From positions 62,001 through 126,000 of the forward strand of contig NZ_NFLN01000009.1 of NCBI RefSeq assembly GCF_002160955.1: DNA of 64,000 nt, given 5' to 3'. The translations under genes were made by a program, and so were the position numbers. Shown here in pieces: positions 25,897 through 33,275 of the stretch. This stretch comes from Gemmiger sp. An120 (GTDB taxonomy: Bacteria > Bacillota > Clostridia > Oscillospirales > Ruminococcaceae). The notes under the pieces were generated by a model. That model was not told where the DNA came from. It saw nothing but the letters and a program-made list of their open reading frames with translations, and did not search any database. Positions within the stretch are counted from its first letter, which is position 1, and every line of letters begins with the position of its first letter.

Positions 25897-26784
25897 TCAG
25901 TCCGGTTCCCGGTGGGTGCGGTCCCGCTGGCCCTGCCGCCAGGCGGCAGGGGAGACCGAAAAATGCTGCTTGAATGCCTGGGAAAACGCCCCCGCGCTGG
26001 TATAGCCGAACTGTTCCGCCAGCTCCTGAATGGTGGCGGAACTGTCGCACAGTTCCCGTTCGGCCAGCTTCAGCCGGTACAGGGTCAGAAATTTCTGGGG
26101 CGAGCAGTTCATTTCCCGCTGAAAACATTTATACAGATAGCTCTGTGTCACATGGGCAAACTCGCACAGTTCCGCCACCGAGAACTCCCGGGGCGGCACC
26201 CGGCGCAGATGTCCGATGCACTGGCGTACCAGCTGGGCGCCCGCGTCGTTGGCGGCGGTGTGGGCGGCCTGGCTGCTGTGCAGCAGGCTGCGGGCCAGCT
26301 GCAAAACCATCCAGTCCAGCAGAATATGGGCTTCCCGGTGGGCACCGGGTTCCTCCGGACTCAGGCCGTGCACCATCCGGCAGATGGTGCCCAGTTCCGC
26401 TTCGGCCAGCACGCCCCGGTACAGTGCGGGTAAAGCACAGTCCAGCAGAGAGGTGAACTCTTCTTCCATGGCGCTGTCCGCCAGATCAAAATAGGCGTAG
26501 CCGTATTCGGTTTCCTCGTCGGTGGTGCAGCGGGCGGTGTACCGGATAAAGGGTGGAATCACCAGTGCGTCACCGGGATTCATCACAAAGCGGCGGCTGC
26601 CGGCTTCAAAATCCACCCGCCCGCAGACCAGAAATACCAATTTGAACTGAACCCCCACCGTGGTTTTGTCCTGATGGGGCGGTATGCTTCTGTATAAAGC
26701 AAAATGCCGGATATGGAATGAAAACTGATCCAGCGCCCGGCTCAGCGAATCCGGCGCAAGAGGATTGGGCCGGAATGATTGCAT
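25897..26784 (-). CDS. AraC-family transcriptional regulator
   Basis: This 295-residue regulator has an N-terminal cupin-like sensor (FVMNPGDALVIPPF near residue 70) and a C-terminal double HTH (about 190-288) with FSVAELCEFAHVTQSYLYKCF and the AraC signature EQFGYTSAGAFSQAFKQHF. The start follows AAAGGGGGTATTC. It is divergent from the flavoprotein reductase gene across a 218-bp gap, so it is the obvious candidate regulator, perhaps responding to the reductase's substrate. The ligand is not known. Confidence 0.9.
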   Translation of the reverse strand: MQSFRPNPLAPDSLSRALDQFSFHIRHFALYRSIPPHQDKTTVGVQFKLVFLVCGRVDFEAGSRRFVMNPGDALVIPPFIRYTARCTTDEETEYGYAYFDLADSAMEEEFTSLLDCALPALYRGVLAEAELGTICRMVHGLSPEEPGAHREAHILLDWMVLQLARSLLHSSQAAHTAANDAGAQLVRQCIGHLRRVPPREFSVAELCEFAHVTQSYLYKCFQREMNCSPQKFLTLYRLKLAERELCDSSATIQELAEQFGYTSAGAFSQAFKQHFSVSPAAWRQGQRDRTHREPD

Positions 26785-26890
26785 GACGAATACCCCCTTT
26801 TTTTACCGCAAAAGTCAATGCCTATCCTTATTCTACCAGACCTTCCCACGCAAGGGAATGATTTTATGCAGTTTTGGATTGAAAACCCGG

Positions 26891-26920
26891 TTGCGTTCAA
26901 AAATTAACAAAGATTATAAT
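26891..26920 (+). promoter_or_regulatory. Promoter of the flavin reductase gene
   Basis: TTGCGT (26891-26896), 18 bp, TATAAT (26915-26920), about 80 bp before the start codon. The weak -35 suits AraC activation. Confidence 0.6.
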
Positions 26921-27002
26921 GAAATTGTCAAGCGGCGGGAGAGACGCCGCGCGAATGGCATGCGCCGCCCGGGCGTGTGCAAGAGAAGAAAAGGAGAAGA
27001 AG

Positions 27003-28994
27003 ATGAAACGTATTCTTGCCCTGCTGCTGGCTGTGGCCATGGTGTTCACCCTGGCTGCCTGCGGCAGCACCGGTTCCAGCTCCAGTGCTCCGGCCAGCTC
27101 CAGCAGTTCTGCTGAGGCGGAGCCCACCTACGCCGAGACCAAGACGGCCGACGTGATCGTAATCGGCGCCGGCGGCGGCGGTCTGTCCGCTGCCAACGAA
27201 GCCACCGTGAACGGCGCTGAGAGCGTCATCATTGTGGAGATGACCAGCAAGACCGGCGGCTCCCTGAACTACACCAGCGGCAGCATGGCCTGTGCCGAGA
27301 GCGTCATCCAGAAAGAGGACGGCGTGGAAGACAGCCAGGAGAGCTTCGTGCAGGATATCCTGAAGAACGGCAGCGACTTCGGCGGCAAGCCCAATGAGGC
27401 GATGGTCCGCGAGTTCGTGGCTGAGGATATCAACGCCTTCCAGTGGCTGTGGGACAACGGCCTTAGCGAGTACACCTTCAACACCGACTCGGAAGGCCGC
27501 CGCGCGGTCTTTGCGCCGGAGCATGCCCTGTACTCCGTCCCCCGTACCTACAAGACCAAGCCCATGGATTCTGCCAACTACTCCTCCGCCGCCCACGAGG
27601 TGATGGACAAGGTTGTCAAGTCCAACGACAAGATCGAAATCGTCTACAACACCAAGGCCATCGAGCTGCTGGCCAACGACCAGGGCCAGGTGCTGAGCGT
27701 CGTGGGTCAGAACGACAACGGCGACCTGATCCGCTTTGATGCCAACAAGGGCATCATCGTGGCCACCGGCGGCTACTCTGCCAACAGCAAGCTGATGGGC
27801 ATGTACGCCGAGAACGGCGCGGACTACCTGCGCGGCGGCCCGGCCAGCGCTGACGGCAATGGCCTGCGTCTGATGCAGATGGTGGGCGCTGCTCTGAACG
27901 AAGAGAGCATGAGCTACATCCCCACCTTCCCCATGGGCCTGCAGAGTGCTGACGATCCCACCACCGGCACCATCGCCTCCACCTACACCTGGAAGGCCGG
28001 CGGTATCGTGGTCAACCAGAACGGCGAGCGTTTTGTGAACGAGTGCGAATCCAACCCCTCCATCCGTGAGGTGGCCCTGGAAGAGCAGCCCGGCGCCGTG
28101 CAGTACGACATCTTCACCGACAAGATCCTGGAGGACCTGCGGGCTGCCGGCGGTTCCTTCATGTACGACTTTACCTTCGAGGGTGAGAACGCCCGCGGCG
28201 CCCATGTGCTGCAGCAGGCCGACACCCTGGAAGAGCTGGCCGAGAAGATCGGTGTTCCCGCTGAGAACCTGATCGAAACTGTGGAAGCCTACAACGCCAG
28301 CGTGGAAGAGGGCGGCACCGACGAGTTCGGCCGCACCTACGACGACAGCCGCGACACCTACAAGCTGGCTGTGAACAAGATCGAGGGCGACCACTTCTAC
28401 GCGGTTCCCCTGCATGCCCTGTGCGTTATGACCCTGGGCGGCATCACCACCAACGAGCAGATGCAGGTTCTGGACGAGAGCGGCAACGTGATCCCCGGCC
28501 TGTACGCCGCCGGTGAGGTCGTGGGCGGTATCTGGGGTAAGTTCGTCTCCGGTGGTACCGGCGTCATGGGCCCCATCACCTTCGGCCGCATCGCTGCGCA
28601 GAACGTGATGAGCCAGGAGCTGGGCAGCGGCTACGAGGCCAAGCCCGCCTCCAACCTGCTGGACGAGAGCCTGTTTGTCAAGGAATCCTCCGGCGAGAGC
28701 CTGTTCGACATGAGCAGCGCCAACCTGACCGATGGTGAGTACACCGCCACCGTGGACGGCCAGGAAGGCCCGATGACCGTGGTTGTCACCATCACCGACG
28801 GCAAGATCGCCGGTGTGGAGATCACCGAGAACGCCGAGACCGAGGCTGTGGCCGGCGCGGCTCTGGAGAGCCTGCCCGGTGCCATTGTGGCGGCCAACTC
28901 GGTGGATGTGGATGGCGTGTCCGGCGCGACCCTGACCTCCAACCGCATCAAGAAGGCGGTTACCCAGTGCCTGGAAGAGGCTAACAACGCCTGA
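27003..28994 (+). CDS. Secreted FAD/FMN flavoprotein reductase (fumarate/urocanate reductase-like lipoprotein)
   Basis: This 663-residue protein has a lipoprotein signal (lipobox LAAC around residue 17) and a Ser-rich tether. A FAD_binding_2 domain follows (VIVIGAGGGGLSAA near residue 51, GERFVNE, GGTGVMGPITFGRIAAQ). The last 80 residues form an FMN-binding domain whose DGVSGATLTS motif is where ApbE attaches FMN covalently. Known relatives reduce fumarate, urocanate or other enoates outside the cell as electron sinks. The ATG at 27003 has AAAAGGAG 6 bp upstream; an earlier in-frame codon would hide the signal peptide. The substrate is unknown, and neither apbE nor a quinone partner is in view. 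Confidence 0.9.
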   Translation: MKRILALLLAVAMVFTLAACGSTGSSSSAPASSSSSAEAEPTYAETKTADVIVIGAGGGGLSAANEATVNGAESVIIVEMTSKTGGSLNYTSGSMACAESVIQKEDGVEDSQESFVQDILKNGSDFGGKPNEAMVREFVAEDINAFQWLWDNGLSEYTFNTDSEGRRAVFAPEHALYSVPRTYKTKPMDSANYSSAAHEVMDKVVKSNDKIEIVYNTKAIELLANDQGQVLSVVGQNDNGDLIRFDANKGIIVATGGYSANSKLMGMYAENGADYLRGGPASADGNGLRLMQMVGAALNEESMSYIPTFPMGLQSADDPTTGTIASTYTWKAGGIVVNQNGERFVNECESNPSIREVALEEQPGAVQYDIFTDKILEDLRAAGGSFMYDFTFEGENARGAHVLQQADTLEELAEKIGVPAENLIETVEAYNASVEEGGTDEFGRTYDDSRDTYKLAVNKIEGDHFYAVPLHALCVMTLGGITTNEQMQVLDESGNVIPGLYAAGEVVGGIWGKFVSGGTGVMGPITFGRIAAQNVMSQELGSGYEAKPASNLLDESLFVKESSGESLFDMSSANLTDGEYTATVDGQEGPMTVVVTITDGKIAGVEITENAETEAVAGAALESLPGAIVAANSVDVDGVSGATLTSNRIKKAVTQCLEEANNA

Positions 28995-29025
28995 TCAAAC
29001 CTTTCAATCTCCTGCTTATACTGAC

Positions 29026-29070
29026 GGACGCCCCGTCCCCGCATTGTGCGGGGGCGGGGCGTCCGCCTTT
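29026..29070 (+). terminator. Terminator of the flavin reductase gene
   Basis: A stem of about 18 bp (ggacgccccg.. with ..cggggcgtcc) with a TTG loop, then CTTTT. Confidence 0.88.
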
Positions 29071-29078
29071 TGCAGCAA

Positions 29079-29112
29079 AAACGCCCTCCGCGCCTTGGCG
29101 CAGAGGGCGTCC
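29079..29112 (-). terminator. Terminator of the adenosine deaminase/phosphatase unit
   Basis: A stem of about 13 bp (acgccctccgcgc with gcgcagagggcgt, one mismatch), with T's on the minus-strand side. Confidence 0.75.
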
Positions 29113-29129
29113 TGATATTCCGGGCAGAA

Positions 29130-29906
29130 TCAGCCGCCGCACAGGGGCAGAAGATCCTCAAACACAGCAGGGGGAGCGGCCACCACGTCCGCGTTGGCCA
29201 GCGGGTACAGGGGCGCGCCGTCATAGCCGGACACCGTGCCGCCCGCCTCGCTCACCAGCAGCATACCGGCGGCAAAATCCCAGGGCTTCAGGTTGCGCTC
29301 CAGATAGCCTTCCAGCCGGCCGGCGGCCACATAGGCCAGATCCAGCGCCGCCGAGCCGGTGCGCCGGATATCCTCGCACCGGTCAAAGATGGCCCGGAAC
29401 GCGGAGAAGTTCACATCGGTAAACTGCCGGTCATAGGGGGAGGTACCGATTGCAATCACGCTGCGGGCCAGGCTCGGAGCGGTGCTCACATGGATCGGCT
29501 GCCCGTTGCAGAACGCCCCGCCGCCCCGCCGGGCCCGGAACATCTCATCCCGGAACGGGTCGTACACCAGCCCCAGCACCGGCGCGCCGTCCTGCACCAG
29601 CGCCAGCGAAATCGCGCTGTGCCCGAAATGGTGCATCAGGTTGGCGGTACCGTCCACCGGGTCCAGCACAAACACCCGGCCGGAAGGATCCGGCTCGGCG
29701 CAGCCGTCCTCTTCGCCCAGAAACTGGATTTCCGGCCAGCGGGCCCCCAGTTCTTTCTGCAGAAAATGCTGTACGCCGGTATCGCACCGGGTCACAAAGT
29801 TGGCCCGGCCCTTTACCGTCACATCGGCCAGCGCCGTTTCATCCACAAAGATCGACCGGGCCTGCCGCAGCAGGGCTTCCAGTTCCTTTTCCATCTCGTT
29901 CAGCAC
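29130..29906 (-). CDS. Inositol monophosphatase family protein
   Basis: This 258-residue Mg2+-dependent phosphatase has metal ligands in GEED (residues 64-67) and DPVDGTAN (82-89), and the C-terminal WDFAAGMLL motif. The substrate could be inositol phosphate, a nucleotide such as PAP, or a sugar phosphate; family members differ. The start is a GTG at 29906, overlapping the adenosine deaminase stop by 7 bp with GAGGAA upstream. An ATG four codons later is possible. It is coupled to adenosine deaminase, so a nucleotide-related substrate is worth considering. Confidence 0.88.
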   Translation of the reverse strand: MLNEMEKELEALLRQARSIFVDETALADVTVKGRANFVTRCDTGVQHFLQKELGARWPEIQFLGEEDGCAEPDPSGRVFVLDPVDGTANLMHHFGHSAISLALVQDGAPVLGLVYDPFRDEMFRARRGGGAFCNGQPIHVSTAPSLARSVIAIGTSPYDRQFTDVNFSAFRAIFDRCEDIRRTGSAALDLAYVAAGRLEGYLERNLKPWDFAAGMLLVSEAGGTVSGYDGAPLYPLANADVVAAPPAVFEDLLPLCGG

Positions 29907-30916
29907 GATTCCTCTGTCCTTTCCTGTGCCAGCTCCCGGCAGATGGCTGCCCGCAGCTGTTGTTTCAACGATTCATCGGCAAACGAAGCGTCGGCGGCGT
30001 TCAGCAGCAGCTGCCGTACTTCTTCCGTGCGCAGACCAAAGCAGTCGGTCAGCCGCTGCAGTTCCTGCCCCGCATCGGTGCCGCTTACCGCCATGTTGTC
30101 GGAGTTGACCGTGACCACCAGCCCCGCGTCCAGCATGGCCCGCAGCGGAAAGTCCTCCAGCCGGTCAAATACCCGGGTGTCCAGGTTGCTGGTGGGGCAA
30201 ACGGTCAGCGGTACCCGTTCCCGGGCCAGCCGGGCGGTCACCGCTGGATCCTCCAGCGCCCGCACCCCGTGGCCGATCCGCCGGGGCCCCATGTCCAGCG
30301 CCGCCGCCACGCTTTCGGGGCCGTCCGCCTCGCCCGCGTGAACCACAAAAGGCACCCCCAACTCCCGGGCCAGCGCAAACAGCGGCGCAAACTGCCCGGT
30401 GGGGAAGATCGCCTCCGCCCCCGCCAGATCCAGCGCCGCCACCCCGCGGCCCCGATACCGGGCGGCCAGCTGTACCGTTTCCCGGTTGGCCGCTTCGTTG
30501 TCGGCGCCCCGCATGGCGCACAGAATCAGCCGGGAGGGGATCGGCGCTTCCTGCATCCCCGCCAGTACGGCCTGGATAGCCTGCTCTTGGCTCATTCCCT
30601 TCTGCCCGTGGGACTGGGGCGCAAACCGCAGTTCCGCATAAAGAAGGCCCTTGTCCGCCAGTTCCGTCAGCAGACGGCGGGCGGCCTCCCGCAGCGCATC
30701 CCCGGTCTGCAGCAGGGAGAGGGGCAGGGTAAAACAGGCCAGATATTCGTTCAGATCCCGGCACCCGGCAGGGCAGTGGAGCATCCGGTCCAGTTCCGCC
30801 GCATCCCGGGGCAGTTCGATGCCTTGCATCGCCGCCAGCACCCGGGCGGTTTCCGCCGAAAGCGAGCCATCCAGATGCAGGTGCAGGTCAATCAGGCAGT
30901 GAAGTGTTTGCGCCAT
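29900..30916 (-). CDS. add: Adenosine deaminase
   Basis: This 338-residue zinc enzyme converts adenosine to inosine in purine salvage. Zinc ligands are in DLHLHLDGS (His12, His14), with catalytic residues in FVVHAGEADG, RIGHGVRAL and TVNSDNMAVSGT. Length and motif order match bacterial Add. The ATG at 30916 follows GGGAGGT. Specificity could be for other purines such as adenine or 6-aminodeoxyfutalosine, which share this fold. It overlaps the downstream phosphatase gene. Confidence 0.9.
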   Translation of the reverse strand: MAQTLHCLIDLHLHLDGSLSAETARVLAAMQGIELPRDAAELDRMLHCPAGCRDLNEYLACFTLPLSLLQTGDALREAARRLLTELADKGLLYAELRFAPQSHGQKGMSQEQAIQAVLAGMQEAPIPSRLILCAMRGADNEAANRETVQLAARYRGRGVAALDLAGAEAIFPTGQFAPLFALARELGVPFVVHAGEADGPESVAAALDMGPRRIGHGVRALEDPAVTARLARERVPLTVCPTSNLDTRVFDRLEDFPLRAMLDAGLVVTVNSDNMAVSGTDAGQELQRLTDCFGLRTEEVRQLLLNAADASFADESLKQQLRAAICRELAQERTEESC

Positions 30917-30982
30917 AGCTACCTCCCGTTCGCCGCTGAATTTTGTACCCAGTATAGCACATCGTCTGCCAAAGCGCAAAGC

Positions 30983-31014
30983 AAAACGGCCGCCGGAAAA
31001 CCCGGCAGCCGCTA
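30983..31014 (-). terminator. Terminator of the CMD-family gene
   Basis: An imperfect stem (cggctgccggg with cggcggccg) followed on the minus strand by TTTTGCTTTG. Confidence 0.65.
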
Positions 31015-31024
31015 GGATGAACCG

Positions 31025-31741
31025 TTATTGTTCCGCCGCTTTGCGCACACATTGCAGCGCGTTCAGGCAGCGGGGATAGCCGATGTAGGGCAGGCAGGCC
31101 GAAATTACCCCGATCAGGAACGGCACATCGTTGCCCATCCGCAGATTCGCCGCCGCATGGCTGATCAGCTGAGGCTCGCAGCCGCCCTGCGCGGCCAGAT
31201 AGCAGAAGGTCAGCATCTCCCGGCAGCGCAGATCCAGCGCCGGGCGGGTGTAGTAATCCCCAAAGCAGTTTTCCGCCAGCCAGCGGTTGATGTGGCGGCT
31301 GTCCTCCGGGCCGGAGCGCCAGAAATCCTGCATCCCGTCCCCGAAAATCTCCACCTGTGCCTGGGTCCCCCGGGACTGCCGCTCTTCCCAGGGCACAAAG
31401 GGCTCTGCCGGCGGCACAGCGCCGTCAAGCCGGGCCAGCGCCCGGTCGGCCGCTTCACTAAACGGCAGTACCCGCCCGATTCCCAGATAGGCCGCGGCCT
31501 GGTAGACCACCTCCCGAATCTGGGCAGCGGTCACACCCGCCTGCCGCGCCGGGACGATCGTCCGTTCAAAAGCCTCCAGCCCCTGGCAGCCCAGCAGACA
31601 GGCCAGCACAGCCAGCGCCCGGGTCGGTGCATCCAGCCGGCTCTCCTTTGCCGCCTGTGCTTCGAATTGCGAGAACCGCTCGGCAAATTCGGTATTGGTT
31701 TCGGCTGCGGCGCCGAACAATGCGTTCATTTCCTGTGTCAT
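31025..31741 (-). CDS. Carboxymuconolactone decarboxylase-family protein
   Basis: This 238-residue protein contains two CMD/AhpD-like helical domains, one at about 25-105 and another at about 155-232. In the first, LACLLGCQGLEAFERTIVPA lacks the AhpD CxxC pair; in the second, CYLAAQGGCEPQLISHAAANL has a spaced Cys pair near the usual His. A peroxidase or lactone decarboxylase role is therefore possible but unproven. AAGGAGG lies 7 bp before the ATG at 31741; an upstream extension would run across the LysR gene. It is divergent from that LysR gene, probably its regulator. Confidence 0.83.
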   Translation of the reverse strand: MTQEMNALFGAAAETNTEFAERFSQFEAQAAKESRLDAPTRALAVLACLLGCQGLEAFERTIVPARQAGVTAAQIREVVYQAAAYLGIGRVLPFSEAADRALARLDGAVPPAEPFVPWEERQSRGTQAQVEIFGDGMQDFWRSGPEDSRHINRWLAENCFGDYYTRPALDLRCREMLTFCYLAAQGGCEPQLISHAAANLRMGNDVPFLIGVISACLPYIGYPRCLNALQCVRKAAEQ

Positions 31742-31801
31742 GCAAACGCCTCCTTGCCGCCGCTGTGCGGCGTTCCTGTCTGTATTGTAGCGCGCCGCGC
31801 C

Positions 31802-31831
31802 TTGACTTGGGAAGAACCAATATGCTAACAT
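31802..31831 (+). promoter_or_regulatory. Candidate LysR promoter and operator region
   Basis: TTGACT (31802-31807), 18 bp, TAACAT (31826-31831). Two small inverted repeats, TTGG-N6-CCAA and ACCAAATGGT, in the gap are candidate LysR sites controlling both divergent genes. Confidence 0.45.
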
Positions 31832-31870
31832 CGTATTAACCAAATGGTAAAACAACCCTGGAGGTTCCCT

Positions 31871-32755
31871 ATGCTGGATCCGAATCTTCTTATCTTTCTC
31901 TGTGTGGCGGAGTGCGGCAGCTTCAACCGGGCGGCCAAACAGCTGTACCGGTCCGCGCCCTCGGTGATGAAGCAGGTCAATGCCTTGGAAAAGCGGCTGG
32001 GCCTGTCGCTGCTGGAGCGCACCAACCAGGGGGTGCGGCTTACCGCGGCGGGGCAGGTGATCCAGCGGGAGGGTCGTGCCCTGGCCCGGGCGGCGGAACA
32101 GGCGGTGAAGAAAGCCCGTGCCGCCGGGGAGCCCGCCGGCACTATCTTCCGGGTGGGCAGCTCCATCCTGAACCCCTGCGAGCCCTTTATGCCTCTGTGG
32201 GACCGGGTGCGCGGCGCCTTCCCCGGCGGGGGTGTGCGGATCGTGCCGGTGGAGGATGACCACCAGGACATTCTGTCGGTGATCGCCTCGCTGGGGCAGG
32301 AACTGGATTTTCTGGTGGGGGTCTGCGACTCCCGCCGCTGGATGGACCGGTGCCGTTTCTACCCGCTGGGAGAGTGCGAGCACGTCTGTGCCGTATCCCG
32401 GGACCATCCGCTGGCGGGCAAAACCCGGCTGACCCCCGACGATCTGCGGGGACAAACCCTGATGATGGTGCAGAAAGGGGACTCCCCGGTGGTGGACGCC
32501 CTGCGCACCGAGGTGGAACGCTGGCCGGGCGTGCAGATTGAGGACACCGCCCAGTTCTACGACATGGAGGTGTTCAACCGCTGCGCCGAAAGCGGCAACG
32601 TATTGGTCACACCGGACTGCTGGCGCTCGGTGCATCCGCTGCTGGTCACCATCCCGGCGGCGTGGCACCATCCCATTCCCTACGGGCTGATGTACGCCAA
32701 ATCCCCCTCCGCCGCCGTGCAGCGCTTTCTGGACGAACTGCAGCGCACCGAATAA
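31871..32755 (+). CDS. LysR-family transcriptional regulator
   Basis: This 294-residue protein has an N-terminal winged helix (residues 1-60, FNRAAKQLYRSAPSVMKQVN) and a LysR substrate-binding domain (about 90-290) with FRVGSSILNPC and DFLVGVCDSRR. The ATG at 31871 follows GGAGG by 6 bp. It is divergent from the CMD-family gene and by the usual LysR logic activates it in response to a small ligand. The ligand cannot be read from the sequence. Confidence 0.92.
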   Translation: MLDPNLLIFLCVAECGSFNRAAKQLYRSAPSVMKQVNALEKRLGLSLLERTNQGVRLTAAGQVIQREGRALARAAEQAVKKARAAGEPAGTIFRVGSSILNPCEPFMPLWDRVRGAFPGGGVRIVPVEDDHQDILSVIASLGQELDFLVGVCDSRRWMDRCRFYPLGECEHVCAVSRDHPLAGKTRLTPDDLRGQTLMMVQKGDSPVVDALRTEVERWPGVQIEDTAQFYDMEVFNRCAESGNVLVTPDCWRSVHPLLVTIPAAWHHPIPYGLMYAKSPSAAVQRFLDELQRTE

Positions 32756-32758
32756 ACC

Positions 32759-32790
32759 AAAAGGAGCACCCCGCCGGGGTGCTCCTTTTG
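32759..32790. terminator. Bidirectional terminator between lysR and csoR
   Basis: A perfect stem (aaaaggagcacccc with ggggtgctcctttt) with a 3-base loop, U-rich on both strands. Confidence 0.88.
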
Positions 32791-32800
32791 CTTGTCGGTT

Positions 32801-33064
32801 TCAGGTAACCAGCTTTTCCAGCAGCTGCAAAGCCTCTTCCAGTTTGGGATTGGGCTCGTCGGTCTGCAGCGCGTCCCGCACGCAGCCGCGGATGTGGGCG
32901 CGCAGGATCTCCTGATTCACCCGTTTCAGCAGCGCCTGGGTGGCCAGCAGCTGGTTGGAGATATCCACACAGTACCGGTCTTCCTCGATCATGCGCAACA
33001 CGCCGTCCAGCTGGCCGCGGGCGATTTTGAGCGAACGGGTAACCTTTTCCTTATCAGCCTTCAT
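32801..33064 (-). CDS. csoR: CsoR-type copper-sensing repressor
   Basis: This 87-residue all-helical repressor releases DNA on binding Cu(I). The ligand triad is intact as Cys32, His57 and Cys61, with the spacing of CsoR. There is no wing or HTH, as in the family. Its start overlaps the copA stop by 11 bp, so the repressor is last in the operon it controls. The matching operator lies upstream of copA at 35680-35712. Confidence 0.93.
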   Translation of the reverse strand: MKADKEKVTRSLKIARGQLDGVLRMIEEDRYCVDISNQLLATQALLKRVNQEILRAHIRGCVRDALQTDEPNPKLEEALQLLEKLVT

Positions 33065-33275
33065 AGGCCTGCAGGCCGGTCACTTCGTAGCCGGCGTCGG
33101 TCACGGCGGCTTTCAGCGTTTCGTCGGCCACCTCGCTGCCGGCGGTCACCACCGCCCGCTTGTCCTCCAGGCTGACCTCCACGCCGGTCACACCGGCCAC
33201 ACCCTCCAGGGCGCGGGTCACATGCTTGACGCAGTTGGGGCACATCATACCCTCGATTTTCAGTTCCCGTTTCAT
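33054..33275 (-). CDS. copZ: Probable separately translated CopZ chaperone (internal start in copA)
   Basis: Inside the copA frame, an ATG at 33275 is preceded by a near-ideal ribosome site (GGAGG, 33287-33283, 7 bp spacing). Translation from it would give a 73-residue CopZ-like copper chaperone with the GMMCPNC metal motif, identical to the last domain of the long protein. The 40-odd residues just before it (around TQANQTNGG) resemble a translated spacer. I see the signal clearly; whether both products are made is inference. Confidence 0.5.
   Translation of the reverse strand: MKRELKIEGMMCPNCVKHVTRALEGVAGVTGVEVSLEDKRAVVTAGSEVADETLKAAVTDAGYEVTGLQAYEG

Noticed and set aside
31742-32671. Upstream extension of the CMD-family frame to 548 codons
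   Set aside because: The extension is antisense to the LysR gene. A strong ribosome site marks the true start at 31741.
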